Assembly: GCF_015244745.1 (NCBI RefSeq)
Contig: NZ_JABCQI010000002.1
Span: forward strand, 310,001 to 374,000
Direction of reading: 5' to 3'
DNA: 64,000 nt
From: Gluconobacter cadivus
GTDB taxonomy: Bacteria > Pseudomonadota > Alphaproteobacteria > Acetobacterales > Acetobacteraceae
This document shows positions 35,635 through 44,377 of the stretch, in pieces. The notes below the pieces were generated by a model that searched no databases, was not told where the DNA came from, and saw only the letters and a program-made list of their open reading frames with translations. Positions within the stretch are counted from its first letter, which is position 1; every line of letters begins with the position of its first letter. A program made the position numbers and the translations under genes.

Positions 35635-36318
35635 ATGGGTATTTTTTCTCGCCTCGCCGATATCGTGAACTCCAATCTGAATGCGATTCTCGCTAATGCC
35701 GAGGACCCGCAGAAAATGATCCGTCTGGTCATTCAGGAAATGGAAGACACGCTGGTCGAGGTCCGCAGTCAGGCCGTCCGCACGATCGCCGAACGCAAAC
35801 AGCTCGAACGCCGCGTCCGCACCATGATGCACGAAGAAGACGAATGGCACCGCAAGGCCGGTCTCGCCATCGAACGGGACCGCGACGATCTCGCCCGCGC
35901 GGCGCTGGCCGCCCGCCACAGCGTGGAACAGTCGCGCGAAGCACTGGAACAGCAGATCGCCCAGATCTCGGACGGGCTGGACCAGCAGAACGACGACATC
36001 TCCAAACTTCAGGCCAAGATCGCCGACGCCAAATCCCGCGAAAAGGCGCTCTCCATCCGCGCCCGCACCGCGCAGGGCCGCCTGAAAACCCGCGAAAAAC
36101 TCTACGACACCCGCATCGACGACACGCTGAACCGTTTTGATCAGGTGGAACGCGCTCTTGATGAGCTTGAAGGCAAGGCAGAGGCGTATGATCTGGGCCG
36201 CCGCACCGGCCACCCCACCCTTCAGGAGGAACTCGCAGCCCTTGAAACCGATGCCGTCGTGGAAAACGAATTCGAAGCCCTCAAGCGCCGTGTGGCCGAA
36301 AAGAAAAGCGCAGGCTGA
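35635..36318 (+). CDS. pspA: phage shock protein A (PspA/IM30)
   Basis: A 227-residue peripheral membrane protein that binds stressed membrane and restrains PspF. It opens with the amphipathic helix MGIFSRLADIVNSNLNAIL and is otherwise helical coiled coil, with EDPQKMIRLVIQEMEDTLVEV as in the family and EEDEWHRKAGLAIERDRDDLAR next. Length equals the usual 222-230. A strong AGGAAGGA ribosome site precedes the start. I could find no GG-N10-GC promoter in the gap from pspF, which is unexpected. pspB follows after 27 bases. Confidence 0.96.
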   Translation: MGIFSRLADIVNSNLNAILANAEDPQKMIRLVIQEMEDTLVEVRSQAVRTIAERKQLERRVRTMMHEEDEWHRKAGLAIERDRDDLARAALAARHSVEQSREALEQQIAQISDGLDQQNDDISKLQAKIADAKSREKALSIRARTAQGRLKTREKLYDTRIDDTLNRFDQVERALDELEGKAEAYDLGRRTGHPTLQEELAALETDAVVENEFEALKRRVAEKKSAG

Positions 36319-36345
36319 GAAAAGGCTGACCGAAAGGCCCAAGGC

Positions 36346-36585
36346 ATGAATTCGTCCATCTTCCCCTTCCTTGTTCCCATCACAGCCATCATCTGCTGGT
36401 CTGTCGTCAGCATGGTCAAACATGCCAACGGCTCACCAAAAGGTACGCCCCAGCAGGACCCCATGCTTCAGGCCGCCCTGACACAGGCCGAAGCCCATGC
36501 TACGCGTCTGGAAGAAAGGATCGACCAGCTCGAACGCATCCTCGACGAGGATATCCCGGGCTGGAGAGCAAGGAACGCACGATGA
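36346..36585 (+). CDS. pspB: phage shock protein B
   Basis: A 79-residue inner-membrane protein with an N-terminal helix (FPFLVPITAIICWSVVSMV) and a cytoplasmic coiled coil (ALTQAEAHATRLEERIDQLERILDED-type heptads), the size and plan of PspB. In E. coli it works with PspC to free PspF from PspA. Here the next gene overlaps it as ATGA (36582-36585) but encodes a Toastrack/GIN-type exported protein, not a standard PspC. Confidence 0.92.
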   Translation: MNSSIFPFLVPITAIICWSVVSMVKHANGSPKGTPQQDPMLQAALTQAEAHATRLEERIDQLERILDEDIPGWRARNAR

Positions 36586-37841
36586 CACGCCGCCCCGTCC
36601 TCTTTTCCGGCCGCCGCCCGGCGCTTCTGGCTCTGCTGGCGGGTACCGTCCTGCTGTCGCCCGCAGCCCACGCCGCGCGCATGACCCTGTCCGGAGAGGA
36701 TCTGGACCTGTCGATCCCCTGCACCGGACAGGTCAGGGTCGTGGTCGATCCCAACATGAAGGACGGGGCAACGCTTGATTCAAGCAGCCTCGCACAGGTC
36801 TCCATGCATACCGGCAAGGAAGAAGCGCAAAGCCGCATCTCCATCGCCACAAAGTCCTGCGCCCCCAACGGAAAGCTGACAATCAGCATTTCCCCCAGCA
36901 CCGGCCTGACAATCCACGACAGCCACGACACGCATTTCGTCATCGCCGGAAAGCTCGCCTCCCTGGACGCCAGCCTCGATTCCGCCACCATGGACATCGA
37001 AAACACCCAGTCCCTCGACCTGGACATGCAGGGCGCCTCCAGCGTCCACATCCACTCCCTCGAACGTGCCGCCCAGATCGTGGCCTCCGGCACCTCGACG
37101 CTGACGGCTGATACGGCGCAGCTCGCGGCTCTTTCGGTGCAGTTGACGCAGAATGCGGGCATGACGCTCTCGGGGGGCACTATCGACGCCCTGACGCTGA
37201 TTACGGCCGATCAGGCCAGCGCCACCATTCTGGCTCACGCCACGGTGGCGACGGTCGCAGCCAACGGAACAGGTGACGTCAATATCGAGGCGGTTACAGG
37301 GCCAATGGTGCGCTCGGGAAAAGGCACCGTCCGCGTCGGCGCGGAGAATGGCGTGATCTATCGTCCCACGCCGCCGCCACCGGCTGCCGTACCGACGCCT
37401 CCTCCCGCAGCGCCGCAGCCCTCCCTTCCGGTCCAGACGCCCCCTGCCAGCGCGACCACGACCGTTCCGGCCCCCGTGGTCACGCCTCCGGCTGCTTCCG
37501 CGCCCGTCATGCAGGCACCTGTGGTTCAGCCCCCTACGGTTCAGGCCCCAACCACGCCAACCGTGGTTCCGGCTCCCGCGCCTGTCCGCCAGCCTTCCGC
37601 GCCTGACAGCCCTGCCATCCCGCAGGCGCCCAGCGTTCCGACTCCCTCAAAAGACGCCGCGTCGAAGGCGCCGCAAACAGCGCAGGCGCCTGCCAGCCTT
37701 CCTGTCACAAGCGCGCCCGCCCAGACCGCGCCGCAGACAACGATTCCGGCTCCCGCAGTGACCCCCGCCGCCCCAGCAGCAAATCCGACCGCACCCTCGA
37801 CGATCGGAAAGAGCGCTCAGAACGGCGCTCAGGGAGAATAG
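36582..37841 (+). CDS. exported GIN/Toastrack (DUF2807-like) protein with Pro/Ala tail
   Basis: A 419-residue protein with a signal peptide (LLALLAGTVLLSPAAHAA). Residues about 30-265 form repeated short beta-strands (SLDASLDSATMDIENTQSL, QLTQNAGMTLSGGTIDAL, ATVATVAANGTGDVNIEAV), the right-handed helix-like Toastrack/GIN pattern. Residues 270-410 are almost only Pro, Ala, Thr, Ser, Val and Gln, a likely cell-wall or periplasm-spanning spacer. It overlaps pspB and lies two bases before a second such protein. Membership in the psp operon suggests an envelope-stress sensor or scaffold. Confidence 0.8.
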   Translation: MTRRPVLFSGRRPALLALLAGTVLLSPAAHAARMTLSGEDLDLSIPCTGQVRVVVDPNMKDGATLDSSSLAQVSMHTGKEEAQSRISIATKSCAPNGKLTISISPSTGLTIHDSHDTHFVIAGKLASLDASLDSATMDIENTQSLDLDMQGASSVHIHSLERAAQIVASGTSTLTADTAQLAALSVQLTQNAGMTLSGGTIDALTLITADQASATILAHATVATVAANGTGDVNIEAVTGPMVRSGKGTVRVGAENGVIYRPTPPPPAAVPTPPPAAPQPSLPVQTPPASATTTVPAPVVTPPAASAPVMQAPVVQPPTVQAPTTPTVVPAPAPVRQPSAPDSPAIPQAPSVPTPSKDAASKAPQTAQAPASLPVTSAPAQTAPQTTIPAPAVTPAAPAANPTAPSTIGKSAQNGAQGE

Positions 37842-37843
37842 GG

Positions 37844-39187
37844 ATGCGCCACCATCTGCATGCGCGCCTGACTCTGCTCGCGCTTCTGAGTTGCGGTGCC
37901 GCGCCCGCGCCACCAGCCCCTCCGGCACCTCCCTCGCCTCCAGCCCCGCCGTCCTTCAACGTGTCCTCAACGAGCAGCCCTGACACGCTCGTCATCCCGG
38001 CGACATGTCTTGAAAACCTGTCCGTCGTGAGCGGCCCGAATGCGCATATCGTCTCCGGCAGCGGCAGCCTGAAAAAACATGGGGAACGCCTGACTTTCAC
38101 GACCACTCCGCAGGACTGCGCGGCTCAGGACAGTGCGACCGTCATGGTTCCGGCCCGGACCAGCCTCGACATCCAGTCCTCCCACAACCATACGACGCTC
38201 TATCGCATCACTGGCGTTAACGGCGACGTCACGGCGGAGAGCGGACACGGCGATCTCGACATCGATCAGGCCAGCGGCCTGAACCTGACGATGACAGGCC
38301 CCGGAAACGTCTCGGTCGGGCGGCTGACGGGACGGATGACCGTGCAAAGCCTGTCCAGCGGCGACCTGCAGATCGGCGATCTCGCAGCTTCAAGCGCCAG
38401 CATCACGGCTATGTCTTCGGGCGATATCCGGATCGAACGTGGGAGCGCGGATGTTCTGACGGTCCGGGATTATGGCTCGGCCGATATTACGCTGAACGCC
38501 ACGGCCCGCGATGCGGATCTGACCCTTCTCGGCAGCGGCGACATCACGCTTCAGAAGGTGAGCGAAACGCTGAAAAAGCGTCCTATCGGGTCCGGCACGC
38601 TCTCCGTGGAGGACACAGCCGGTGCGCGGATCACGACCGTGACCACACCGGACGGGTCCGCCATCCTCTCCGATGCGACACGCAAGGTTCTTGACCATCT
38701 CGATATCCATATGGATACGCCTGAGATCACTTTCGGCAACACATCCACTGTCCATCATTCCAGCGGTCATGGGGTGATTGGGCTGCTGCTGAAAATCTTT
38801 CTGATCATCTGGGCCGTGCGTCTTTTCCGACGCTATCGCCGGACAGGCGTTATTCCGTTCCGGGGAACGCTGGACAAGGCCGCCGCAGGATATGCGGAGG
38901 GTGTGCGGAGCTGGTCCCGGCACCGCGCGGCATGGCAGGAAACACCCGCCGCCAGCGCGACAGCCGTGATCAGGGATGCCGTGCTTGGTTTCCGGCGTCC
39001 GCAGCCCGAAGCCGCGGAAGATTTCTCCCGCTCCGTCCCGCCGGGCCATCCCCTGGCCCGGCTTCAGGATCGGCTGGCGCGCATGGAGCGCAGGCTCGGC
39101 CTGATCGAACGCTGCGTTACATCCTCCGATTTCAGTCTGGAGCGGCAGTTCCGGGATCTGGAGCGGACCGACGGCCGACGCGCCTGA
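37844..39187 (+). CDS. Toastrack ectodomain with membrane helix and PspC-like tail
   Basis: A 447-residue protein. The N-terminus has a lipobox (ALLSC, Cys17) and a Pro-rich spacer. A Toastrack/GIN beta domain fills about residues 40-290 (ITGVNGDVTAESGHGDLDI, SSGDLQIGDLA). A membrane helix follows at about 309-326 (GLLLKIFLIIWAVRLF) with RRYRR after it, so the tail is cytoplasmic. The end reads LARMERRLGLIERCVTSSDFSL and RQFRDLER, matching the ERYVTS-x2-F-x-L-x3-FR end of PspC. There is no PspC-type double helix region. I infer a PspC substitute. Having both lipobox and helix is odd. Confidence 0.78.
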   Translation: MRHHLHARLTLLALLSCGAAPAPPAPPAPPSPPAPPSFNVSSTSSPDTLVIPATCLENLSVVSGPNAHIVSGSGSLKKHGERLTFTTTPQDCAAQDSATVMVPARTSLDIQSSHNHTTLYRITGVNGDVTAESGHGDLDIDQASGLNLTMTGPGNVSVGRLTGRMTVQSLSSGDLQIGDLAASSASITAMSSGDIRIERGSADVLTVRDYGSADITLNATARDADLTLLGSGDITLQKVSETLKKRPIGSGTLSVEDTAGARITTVTTPDGSAILSDATRKVLDHLDIHMDTPEITFGNTSTVHHSSGHGVIGLLLKIFLIIWAVRLFRRYRRTGVIPFRGTLDKAAAGYAEGVRSWSRHRAAWQETPAASATAVIRDAVLGFRRPQPEAAEDFSRSVPPGHPLARLQDRLARMERRLGLIERCVTSSDFSLERQFRDLERTDGRRA

Positions 39188-39239
39188 ATGCAGGACGGAA
39201 ACTTTGACGTCCGGATGCAGGCAGGGTAGGGGCTGAAGG

Positions 39240-40025
39240 GTGAATGCCGTTCTTGACCCCATAGCGGCCCTTGGCCGCGCCGCTCTCGGCCTTATCAAGC
39301 AAGCAGGTGCTCTGGCCCTGTTCGCGCTGGAGGCTCTGTCGCATCTGGTGCGACCGCCCTTTTACTGGCGGATTTTCTTCTCCAGCCTGATCGAGACGGG
39401 GTTCTTCTCCCTTCCCGTTGTGGCGCTGACGGCCCTGTTTTCAGGGGCCGTGATCGCACTTCAGTCCTATGTGGGCTTCGGGCAGTATCATGTGCAGAGC
39501 GCCATTGCCGGGATCGTCGTCCTTGCCGTGACCCGTGAGCTTGGCCCTGTTCTAGCCGGGCTGATGGTCGCCGGGCGCGTAGGCGCGGCCATGTCCGCAC
39601 AGATCGGCACCATGCGCGTGACCGACCAGATTGACGCGCTCACCACGCTGTCCACCGATCCGATGAAATATCTCGTGACGCCGCGTCTTCTGGCCGGAAC
39701 GCTCGCGCTGCCCTGTCTCGTGCTGGTCGCAGATATTCTGGGTGTCATGGGTGGCTTCACGGTTTCGGTCGCCAAACTCGGTTTTTCGCCCTCGACCTAC
39801 ATCACGGCCACGCTGGATTCGCTCAAGACGATGGATGTCGTCGTCGGCCTCGTCAAAGCGGCGGTGTTCGGATTCCTAATCGCGCTTCTGGGCTGCTATA
39901 ACGGCTATAACAGCCGTGGCGGCGCAGAGGGCGTGGGCTCGGCCACGACAGCCGCTGTCGTGGGCGCGTCCATCCTGCTCCTGCTGTTCGATTATCTCCT
40001 GACAGATCTGTTCTTCTCACAATGA
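39240..40025 (+). CDS. mlaE: MlaE-family ABC transporter permease
   Basis: A 261-residue permease of the phospholipid/toluene-tolerance Mla type. Helices and motifs fit: VVALTALFSGAVIALQSYVGF, VTRELGPVLAGLMVAGRVGAAM (the conserved cytoplasmic coupling region), LGTMRVTDQIDAL and GCYNGYNSRGGAEGVG near the end. Start is GTG at 39240 with AGGGG about eight bases upstream. Its stop overlaps the ATPase start (ATGA, 40022-40025). No MlaD, MlaC or MlaB follows, which is unusual for the family. Confidence 0.93.
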   Translation: MNAVLDPIAALGRAALGLIKQAGALALFALEALSHLVRPPFYWRIFFSSLIETGFFSLPVVALTALFSGAVIALQSYVGFGQYHVQSAIAGIVVLAVTRELGPVLAGLMVAGRVGAAMSAQIGTMRVTDQIDALTTLSTDPMKYLVTPRLLAGTLALPCLVLVADILGVMGGFTVSVAKLGFSPSTYITATLDSLKTMDVVVGLVKAAVFGFLIALLGCYNGYNSRGGAEGVGSATTAAVVGASILLLLFDYLLTDLFFSQ

Positions 40026-40822
40026 GCAATTCCCTAGGCATCCCAAAGATCCGCATCCGCGGCCTGCACAAGGCTTTCGGCTCCAAGATCGTGCTTGATG
40101 GCGTGGATCTCGATGTCGAAGCTGGCACGTCCATGGTCATCATCGGCGGGTCCGGCTCTGGGAAATCCGTCCTGCTGCGCTGCATTCTCGGTCTGATCGA
40201 GCCCGACGCCGGAACAATCGAGATCGACGGCGAAAACCTGCTGACGGCTTCGCGTTCCAAGCAGGATGCCCTGCGTCGGCAGATCGGCATGCTGTTCCAG
40301 AACGGTGCTCTGTTCGACAGCATGAGCGTTGGCGAGAACGTGGCGTTCGGCGTTCGCGCCAAGCATTCCGACCGCAATGGCGCGACCCCGTCCCGCACGC
40401 AGGCACTGCAAATAGCCGGAGGTCTGCTCGAACAGGTGGGGCTGGACCCGTCTGTCGGCGAACTCAGCCCGTCTGAGCTTTCGGGCGGTATGCAGAAACG
40501 CGTCGGTCTAGCGCGCGCCATTGCGGGCAATCCCAACATCATGTTCTTCGATGAACCCACGACCGGGCTGGACCCGATCATGGGCGCCGTCATCGACGGG
40601 CTGATCGTGGACTGCGTGCAGAAGCTCGGCTCCACCGCCATTGCCATCACTCACGATATGGCCTCGGCCCAGCGGATTGGGAACCGTGCGGCGATGCTCT
40701 ATCGCGGGAAGCTGATCTGGCAGGGCGAAGCGTCCGAGCTCATGAATTCGGGCAACGCCATGGTGGATCAGTTCACCCATGGCCGACGCGAAGGCCCCAT
40801 CACCATGGAGCTACGCAAATGA
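40022..40822 (+). CDS. mlaF: MlaF-family ABC transporter ATPase
   Basis: A 266-residue ATP-binding subunit. Walker A is GGSGSGKSVLLRC, signature is ELSGGMQKRVGLARA, Walker B is IMFFDEPTTGLDP, and the H-loop is AITHDM. The order and the QKRVGLARA signature fit the MlaF branch. It pairs with the upstream permease by overlap and overlaps a 68-residue membrane protein gene at its other end (40819-40822). Confidence 0.95.
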   Translation: MSNSLGIPKIRIRGLHKAFGSKIVLDGVDLDVEAGTSMVIIGGSGSGKSVLLRCILGLIEPDAGTIEIDGENLLTASRSKQDALRRQIGMLFQNGALFDSMSVGENVAFGVRAKHSDRNGATPSRTQALQIAGGLLEQVGLDPSVGELSPSELSGGMQKRVGLARAIAGNPNIMFFDEPTTGLDPIMGAVIDGLIVDCVQKLGSTAIAITHDMASAQRIGNRAAMLYRGKLIWQGEASELMNSGNAMVDQFTHGRREGPITMELRK

Positions 40823-41025
40823 GCCTCCTGCCCCGTTTCCCGAAAACCGATCCCATTATCTGGAAGCGCATCGGGCTGAGCTATCTGATCGCCCTGCCGC
40901 TCCTGTTCATAATGTTCCGTCATCAGCCCGCACATCCGAACATGGTGCTTCAGCTTCTTGGGTTTCTGCTGATTATTGTGGTCTCGCGGCTTCTGGCGCG
41001 GTTGATTCTGCGGACGCGGGAGTAA
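40819..41025 (+). CDS. small two-helix membrane protein in the Mla-type operon
   Basis: A 68-residue protein with two hydrophobic helices (YLIALPLLFIMF and LQLLGFLLIIVVSRLLARLIL) joined by a short HQPAHPN loop and flanked by basic residues. Its ATG overlaps the ATPase stop, so it is the third gene of the permease-ATPase operon. I do not recognise a family. It might be an accessory subunit replacing the membrane anchor of MlaD, though it has no MCE domain; this is speculation. Confidence 0.7.
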   Translation: MSLLPRFPKTDPIIWKRIGLSYLIALPLLFIMFRHQPAHPNMVLQLLGFLLIIVVSRLLARLILRTRE

Positions 41026-41028
41026 GGA

Positions 41029-41139
41029 TTCCGGGCTCTGCCCGGGCCCGGCAGGGATCTTGATCCCTGCACCCTGATTCTAAAGGTTTCCAAAGGTCGC
41101 GACCTTTGGTGGGGTCCGGGGCAAAGCCCCGGCTGGATC
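41029..41139. repeat. structured intergenic repeat, copy B
   Basis: Second copy of the element at 299-410. Bases 41029-41079 match the first copy with two changes. The central arms differ (AAAGGTC-GCGACCTTT instead of AGAGGCC/GGCCTTT) but still form a hairpin, and the last hairpin is GGGGCAAAGCCCC instead of GGGCAGAGCCC. Changes that preserve pairing suggest the folded form matters. It begins just after the small Mla-operon gene and ends about 58 bases before radA. Confidence 0.75.
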
Positions 41140-41197
41140 AACGGTTAAGCACTCCCTATATACTGGGTTTGTTCCCCTCAAATCGAAGAGACCAGCC

Positions 41198-42598
41198 TTG
41201 GCCAAAAAGCCGACCACCCGTTACGTCTGCCAGAACTGTGGCGCCACCTATCCGAAATGGAACGGGAAATGCGAGGCCTGCGGCGAATGGAACACGCTGG
41301 TTGAAGAGACGGTCGAGCCGACGGCCCGCAAGACCGGCAAGCTGAGTTCAGGGCGCCTGCAAACAGTCCGGCTGGATGGCGAAACGCGCCCGCCCCCGCG
41401 CATTACGACAAGCATTGCCGAACTGGACCGCGTTCTGGGCGGAGGTCTTGTCCCGGCGTCCGTCGTGCTGGTCGGCGGTGATCCGGGCATCGGCAAATCC
41501 ACGCTCATGCTCCAGACGACCTGCGCGCTCGCGCGGTCGGGGCATCGCGTCCTGTATGTGTCGGGCGAAGAATCGGTGGACCAGATCCGCATCCGCGCCC
41601 AGCGGCTGGGTCTGGACCGTGATCCCAAAATGCTGGACTCGCTGGATCTTGCGGCCTCCATCAATGTCGGGGAAATCGTGGGCTCGCTGGAGCAGGACCG
41701 GGCGCATACGGTCGTGGTCATCGATTCCATCCAGACGATGTGGCTGGAAAGCGTGGAAAGCTCGCCGGGATCGGTCTCCCAGGTGCGGGCGAGTGCGTTC
41801 GAGCTGATCCGGCTGGCCAAGACGCTCGGTTTTGCGCTGATCCTGATCGGGCATGTCACGAAGGAAGGCTCCCTCGCCGGGCCACGTGTTCTGGAACACA
41901 TGGTCGATGCGGTCATGTATTTCGAGGGCGATCGCGGGCATCAGTTCCGTATCCTGCGCGCGGCCAAAAACCGCTTTGGCGCGACCGACGAAATCGGCGT
42001 TTTCGCCATGACCGATATCGGGCTGACAGAAGTGCCTAATCCCTCCGCGCTGTTTCTGGCGGAGCGGCGGGGCAATATCGCGGGCTCGGCCGTTTTTGCA
42101 GGGCTGGAGGGCACGCGCCCGGTCCTGCTGGAAATTCAGGCGCTGCTGTCTCCCAAGGCCGGAGATGGGGCGCCGCGACGGGCTGTTGTGGGCTGGGATA
42201 CGTCGCGACTGAACATGCTGCTGGCCGTGCTGGATTCCCGATGTGGCCTCAAGCTTGCGAATATGGACGTCTATCTGAACATCGCGGGCGGTTTGCGCGT
42301 GAACGAACCGGCTGCCGATATGGCGGTGGCCGCGGCCCTTGTGTCCGCCGCCACGGGCCATCCGACCTCCCCCAGTGCCGCCTATTTCGGCGAAGTCGGG
42401 CTTTCGGGCGAAATCCGGCAGGTCAGTCAGGCCGATCTGCGTCTCAAGGAAGTCGCCAAGCTGGGCTTTGGCGAGGCCATTCTGCCCCGGCGCGTCTCGG
42501 CGGCTTCCGCGCGGGTCAAGCCGCCCACAGGCCTGAAACTACGCGAAATCGGACATCTGACGGATCTGGTCGGGCTGTTTTCCGACAAGGACGAATAA
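41198..42598 (+). CDS. radA: DNA repair protein RadA/Sms
   Basis: A 466-residue RecA-like ATPase that helps process recombination intermediates. It has the N-terminal zinc finger CQNCG-x11-CEACGEWNTL, the Walker A GGDPGIGKSTLML, the RadA-specific KNRFG motif, and the C-terminal Lon-like domain (AAALVSAATGHPTSPSAAYFGEVGLSGEIR). The start is TTG at 41198, in the usual place just before the zinc finger; no ATG is available nearby. Length is normal. Confidence 0.96.
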   Translation: MAKKPTTRYVCQNCGATYPKWNGKCEACGEWNTLVEETVEPTARKTGKLSSGRLQTVRLDGETRPPPRITTSIAELDRVLGGGLVPASVVLVGGDPGIGKSTLMLQTTCALARSGHRVLYVSGEESVDQIRIRAQRLGLDRDPKMLDSLDLAASINVGEIVGSLEQDRAHTVVVIDSIQTMWLESVESSPGSVSQVRASAFELIRLAKTLGFALILIGHVTKEGSLAGPRVLEHMVDAVMYFEGDRGHQFRILRAAKNRFGATDEIGVFAMTDIGLTEVPNPSALFLAERRGNIAGSAVFAGLEGTRPVLLEIQALLSPKAGDGAPRRAVVGWDTSRLNMLLAVLDSRCGLKLANMDVYLNIAGGLRVNEPAADMAVAAALVSAATGHPTSPSAAYFGEVGLSGEIRQVSQADLRLKEVAKLGFGEAILPRRVSAASARVKPPTGLKLREIGHLTDLVGLFSDKDE

Positions 42599-42607
42599 CA
42601 GAAGCTT

Positions 42608-44287
42608 TCAGAAGCGGAAGACGACATTGGACTGGGCGTAGCTTCCGCTTTTGCCGCCCGCCGCATGTAACCCGTTCGAGGCCATGAACCGCGCGCCATA
42701 GATCTGCCAGGTCAGGTGCCGGTTAAGCTGGAGCTTGAGGGACGCCTGCGGCACCACGCCGATATAGCCGCCGTGATAGGTTTTCGAGAATGTGTACGGG
42801 CCGGACGAGTTCCAGATCGCGCCATCAGCATTCTCCCGCCACATGAACGGCACCTTGAACTGGATGCTCGCAAAGCCTTTCCAAGGCGTGACGCTCAGGA
42901 CTGGCGAGAGGCTGACGAGGTTGGAGGGCTGGATGTAGGTCGTGGTGTCCAGATAATTCGTCTGCGGGTTGAAGGGCGCCATATAGGTGCGAACCGGGCC
43001 GGCCGTTCCGTTGGCCCCGCCGGAATACAGATCCGCCTGAACGCCGATGAATGGATGCAGTGGCGAAGGCGTATGCCGGTATCCCACGATTGTATTGACC
43101 GAATAAGCCTGCACGTCGCTCTTTTTCGCGCTGCCTGATTTCTGGAACGTCCCATCCTGATAGAGACCCCCAAACGAATATTCGAAAGACGCGGCGGTAC
43201 CGTACCAGCGGAAGCCGACATTCCCGCGTGAAGACGTGCCTTTCAGGGCACCGGATGCGAGGGGGACGACGGACAGGCTGCCGCCATAGCGATAGCCGTA
43301 ATAGAAAATATCCAGAAATGAATGAACCGTCTCGCTACCTATGGAAAACTGCGGCACGAGAGCCGTGATGTCCCCGCCATACAGGCGCGTGTTGTAATCT
43401 TCCGTATCGTGGAACATCAGGGTCGCGTCGGTCTTGGTCTGGACGAAATCGAACGCATCCACGCGGATATTGGGCCAGATCGCATAAATGCGCCCGCCGT
43501 TCCATGACAGCGGCACGTTGGGCGTTTCGCGGTTATACAGAACGTAAGACGGCGCATCGAGGAACTGCTGACGGCCGAACATGAAGCCGGTCTGCGCACC
43601 TGCGAGCTTGCCTTTGAACTCAATGAAAGCCTGCTGGAGATCCAGCCGTTTGCGGTACGTCGTATTGTAGCCGAAGCCTTTCCAGCCCCCCGCATCCGCA
43701 TTGATGAGCTGCCCGAACAACCTTACATGCTCGCCCAGATGCAGGTCCGCGCCATACAGGTTCCGCACACCGAACCGGCCGGAATTGCTGTTGCCCTTCT
43801 TCCCCAGAAAAGGCGCCTCCTCGTACCAGTTGCGCAGACGCGTTTCGCCGGAAAAGGACAGCCAGATCGTTCTCGCATCATTCAGGGCGATGAACTTCAG
43901 CGGATCGAACGGGTCGTCCCGGCGCTTTTTGTCGCGCAGGAAACTCCAGTCCTCCGCCCAGGGGGCCACACCGTAACGACCGACCGGTCCGAAGCCCGCT
44001 GATTCGCCGTTACCATAACTGAACGCGCCCCACGGACCCTGCCGCCCCTGCGGCGCATGGTTCTGACTGGCCACAACACGGCGCGGCTGGCCCACGACGC
44101 CAGCATGGGGATAGTTCTGGATGGGGGGACGTTCCGTAGAAAGAACGTGGATCCATTCTTCCGGACGTGCAGTCGGGACGGTGGACGAATCGGCTGCCGC
44201 TGCCAGTCGGGAGGTGCAGATTCCAAGCGCCATCATAGCCAGAATGGACCGATTCCGATATGAATGATGACGTAACATGCCCTGCAA
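42608..44287 (-). CDS. alginate-export-type outer-membrane porin
   Basis: A 559-residue protein with a signal peptide (ILAMMALGICTSRLAAAA), a Pro/Gln-rich linker, and an AlgE/alginate_export barrel. Family-like segments include SGETRLRNWYEEAPFLG, RNLYGADLHLGEHVRLFGQL, DLQQAFIEFKGKLAGAQTGFMFGRQQF and SWNGGRIYAIWPNIRVDAF. It ends with Phe (FRF). Such porins pass anionic polysaccharide or other anions. No alginate genes are near, so the substrate is open. It ends 10 bases from the convergent radA stop. Confidence 0.87.
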   Translation of the reverse strand: MQGMLRHHSYRNRSILAMMALGICTSRLAAAADSSTVPTARPEEWIHVLSTERPPIQNYPHAGVVGQPRRVVASQNHAPQGRQGPWGAFSYGNGESAGFGPVGRYGVAPWAEDWSFLRDKKRRDDPFDPLKFIALNDARTIWLSFSGETRLRNWYEEAPFLGKKGNSNSGRFGVRNLYGADLHLGEHVRLFGQLINADAGGWKGFGYNTTYRKRLDLQQAFIEFKGKLAGAQTGFMFGRQQFLDAPSYVLYNRETPNVPLSWNGGRIYAIWPNIRVDAFDFVQTKTDATLMFHDTEDYNTRLYGGDITALVPQFSIGSETVHSFLDIFYYGYRYGGSLSVVPLASGALKGTSSRGNVGFRWYGTAASFEYSFGGLYQDGTFQKSGSAKKSDVQAYSVNTIVGYRHTPSPLHPFIGVQADLYSGGANGTAGPVRTYMAPFNPQTNYLDTTTYIQPSNLVSLSPVLSVTPWKGFASIQFKVPFMWRENADGAIWNSSGPYTFSKTYHGGYIGVVPQASLKLQLNRHLTWQIYGARFMASNGLHAAGGKSGSYAQSNVVFRF

Positions 44288-44377
44288 ACTCCAGACGGGG
44301 TTCGCAGAACATTATGCAGACCTGAAAAAACATCAATCATGATGGTTTTAAATAAAAATGACTATTTTTTTTAGTAT

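Noticed and set aside
37370-37800. Repetitive CCT/GCC-rich DNA, possible tandem repeat or CRISPR
   Set aside because: Codes in frame for the Pro/Ala/Thr-rich tail of the first Toastrack protein; no regular spacer-repeat structure.
44290-44377. Short AT-rich run between the porin and yigZ as a gene or terminator
   Set aside because: No frame, no stable hairpin; probably the promoter region of the alginate-export porin.
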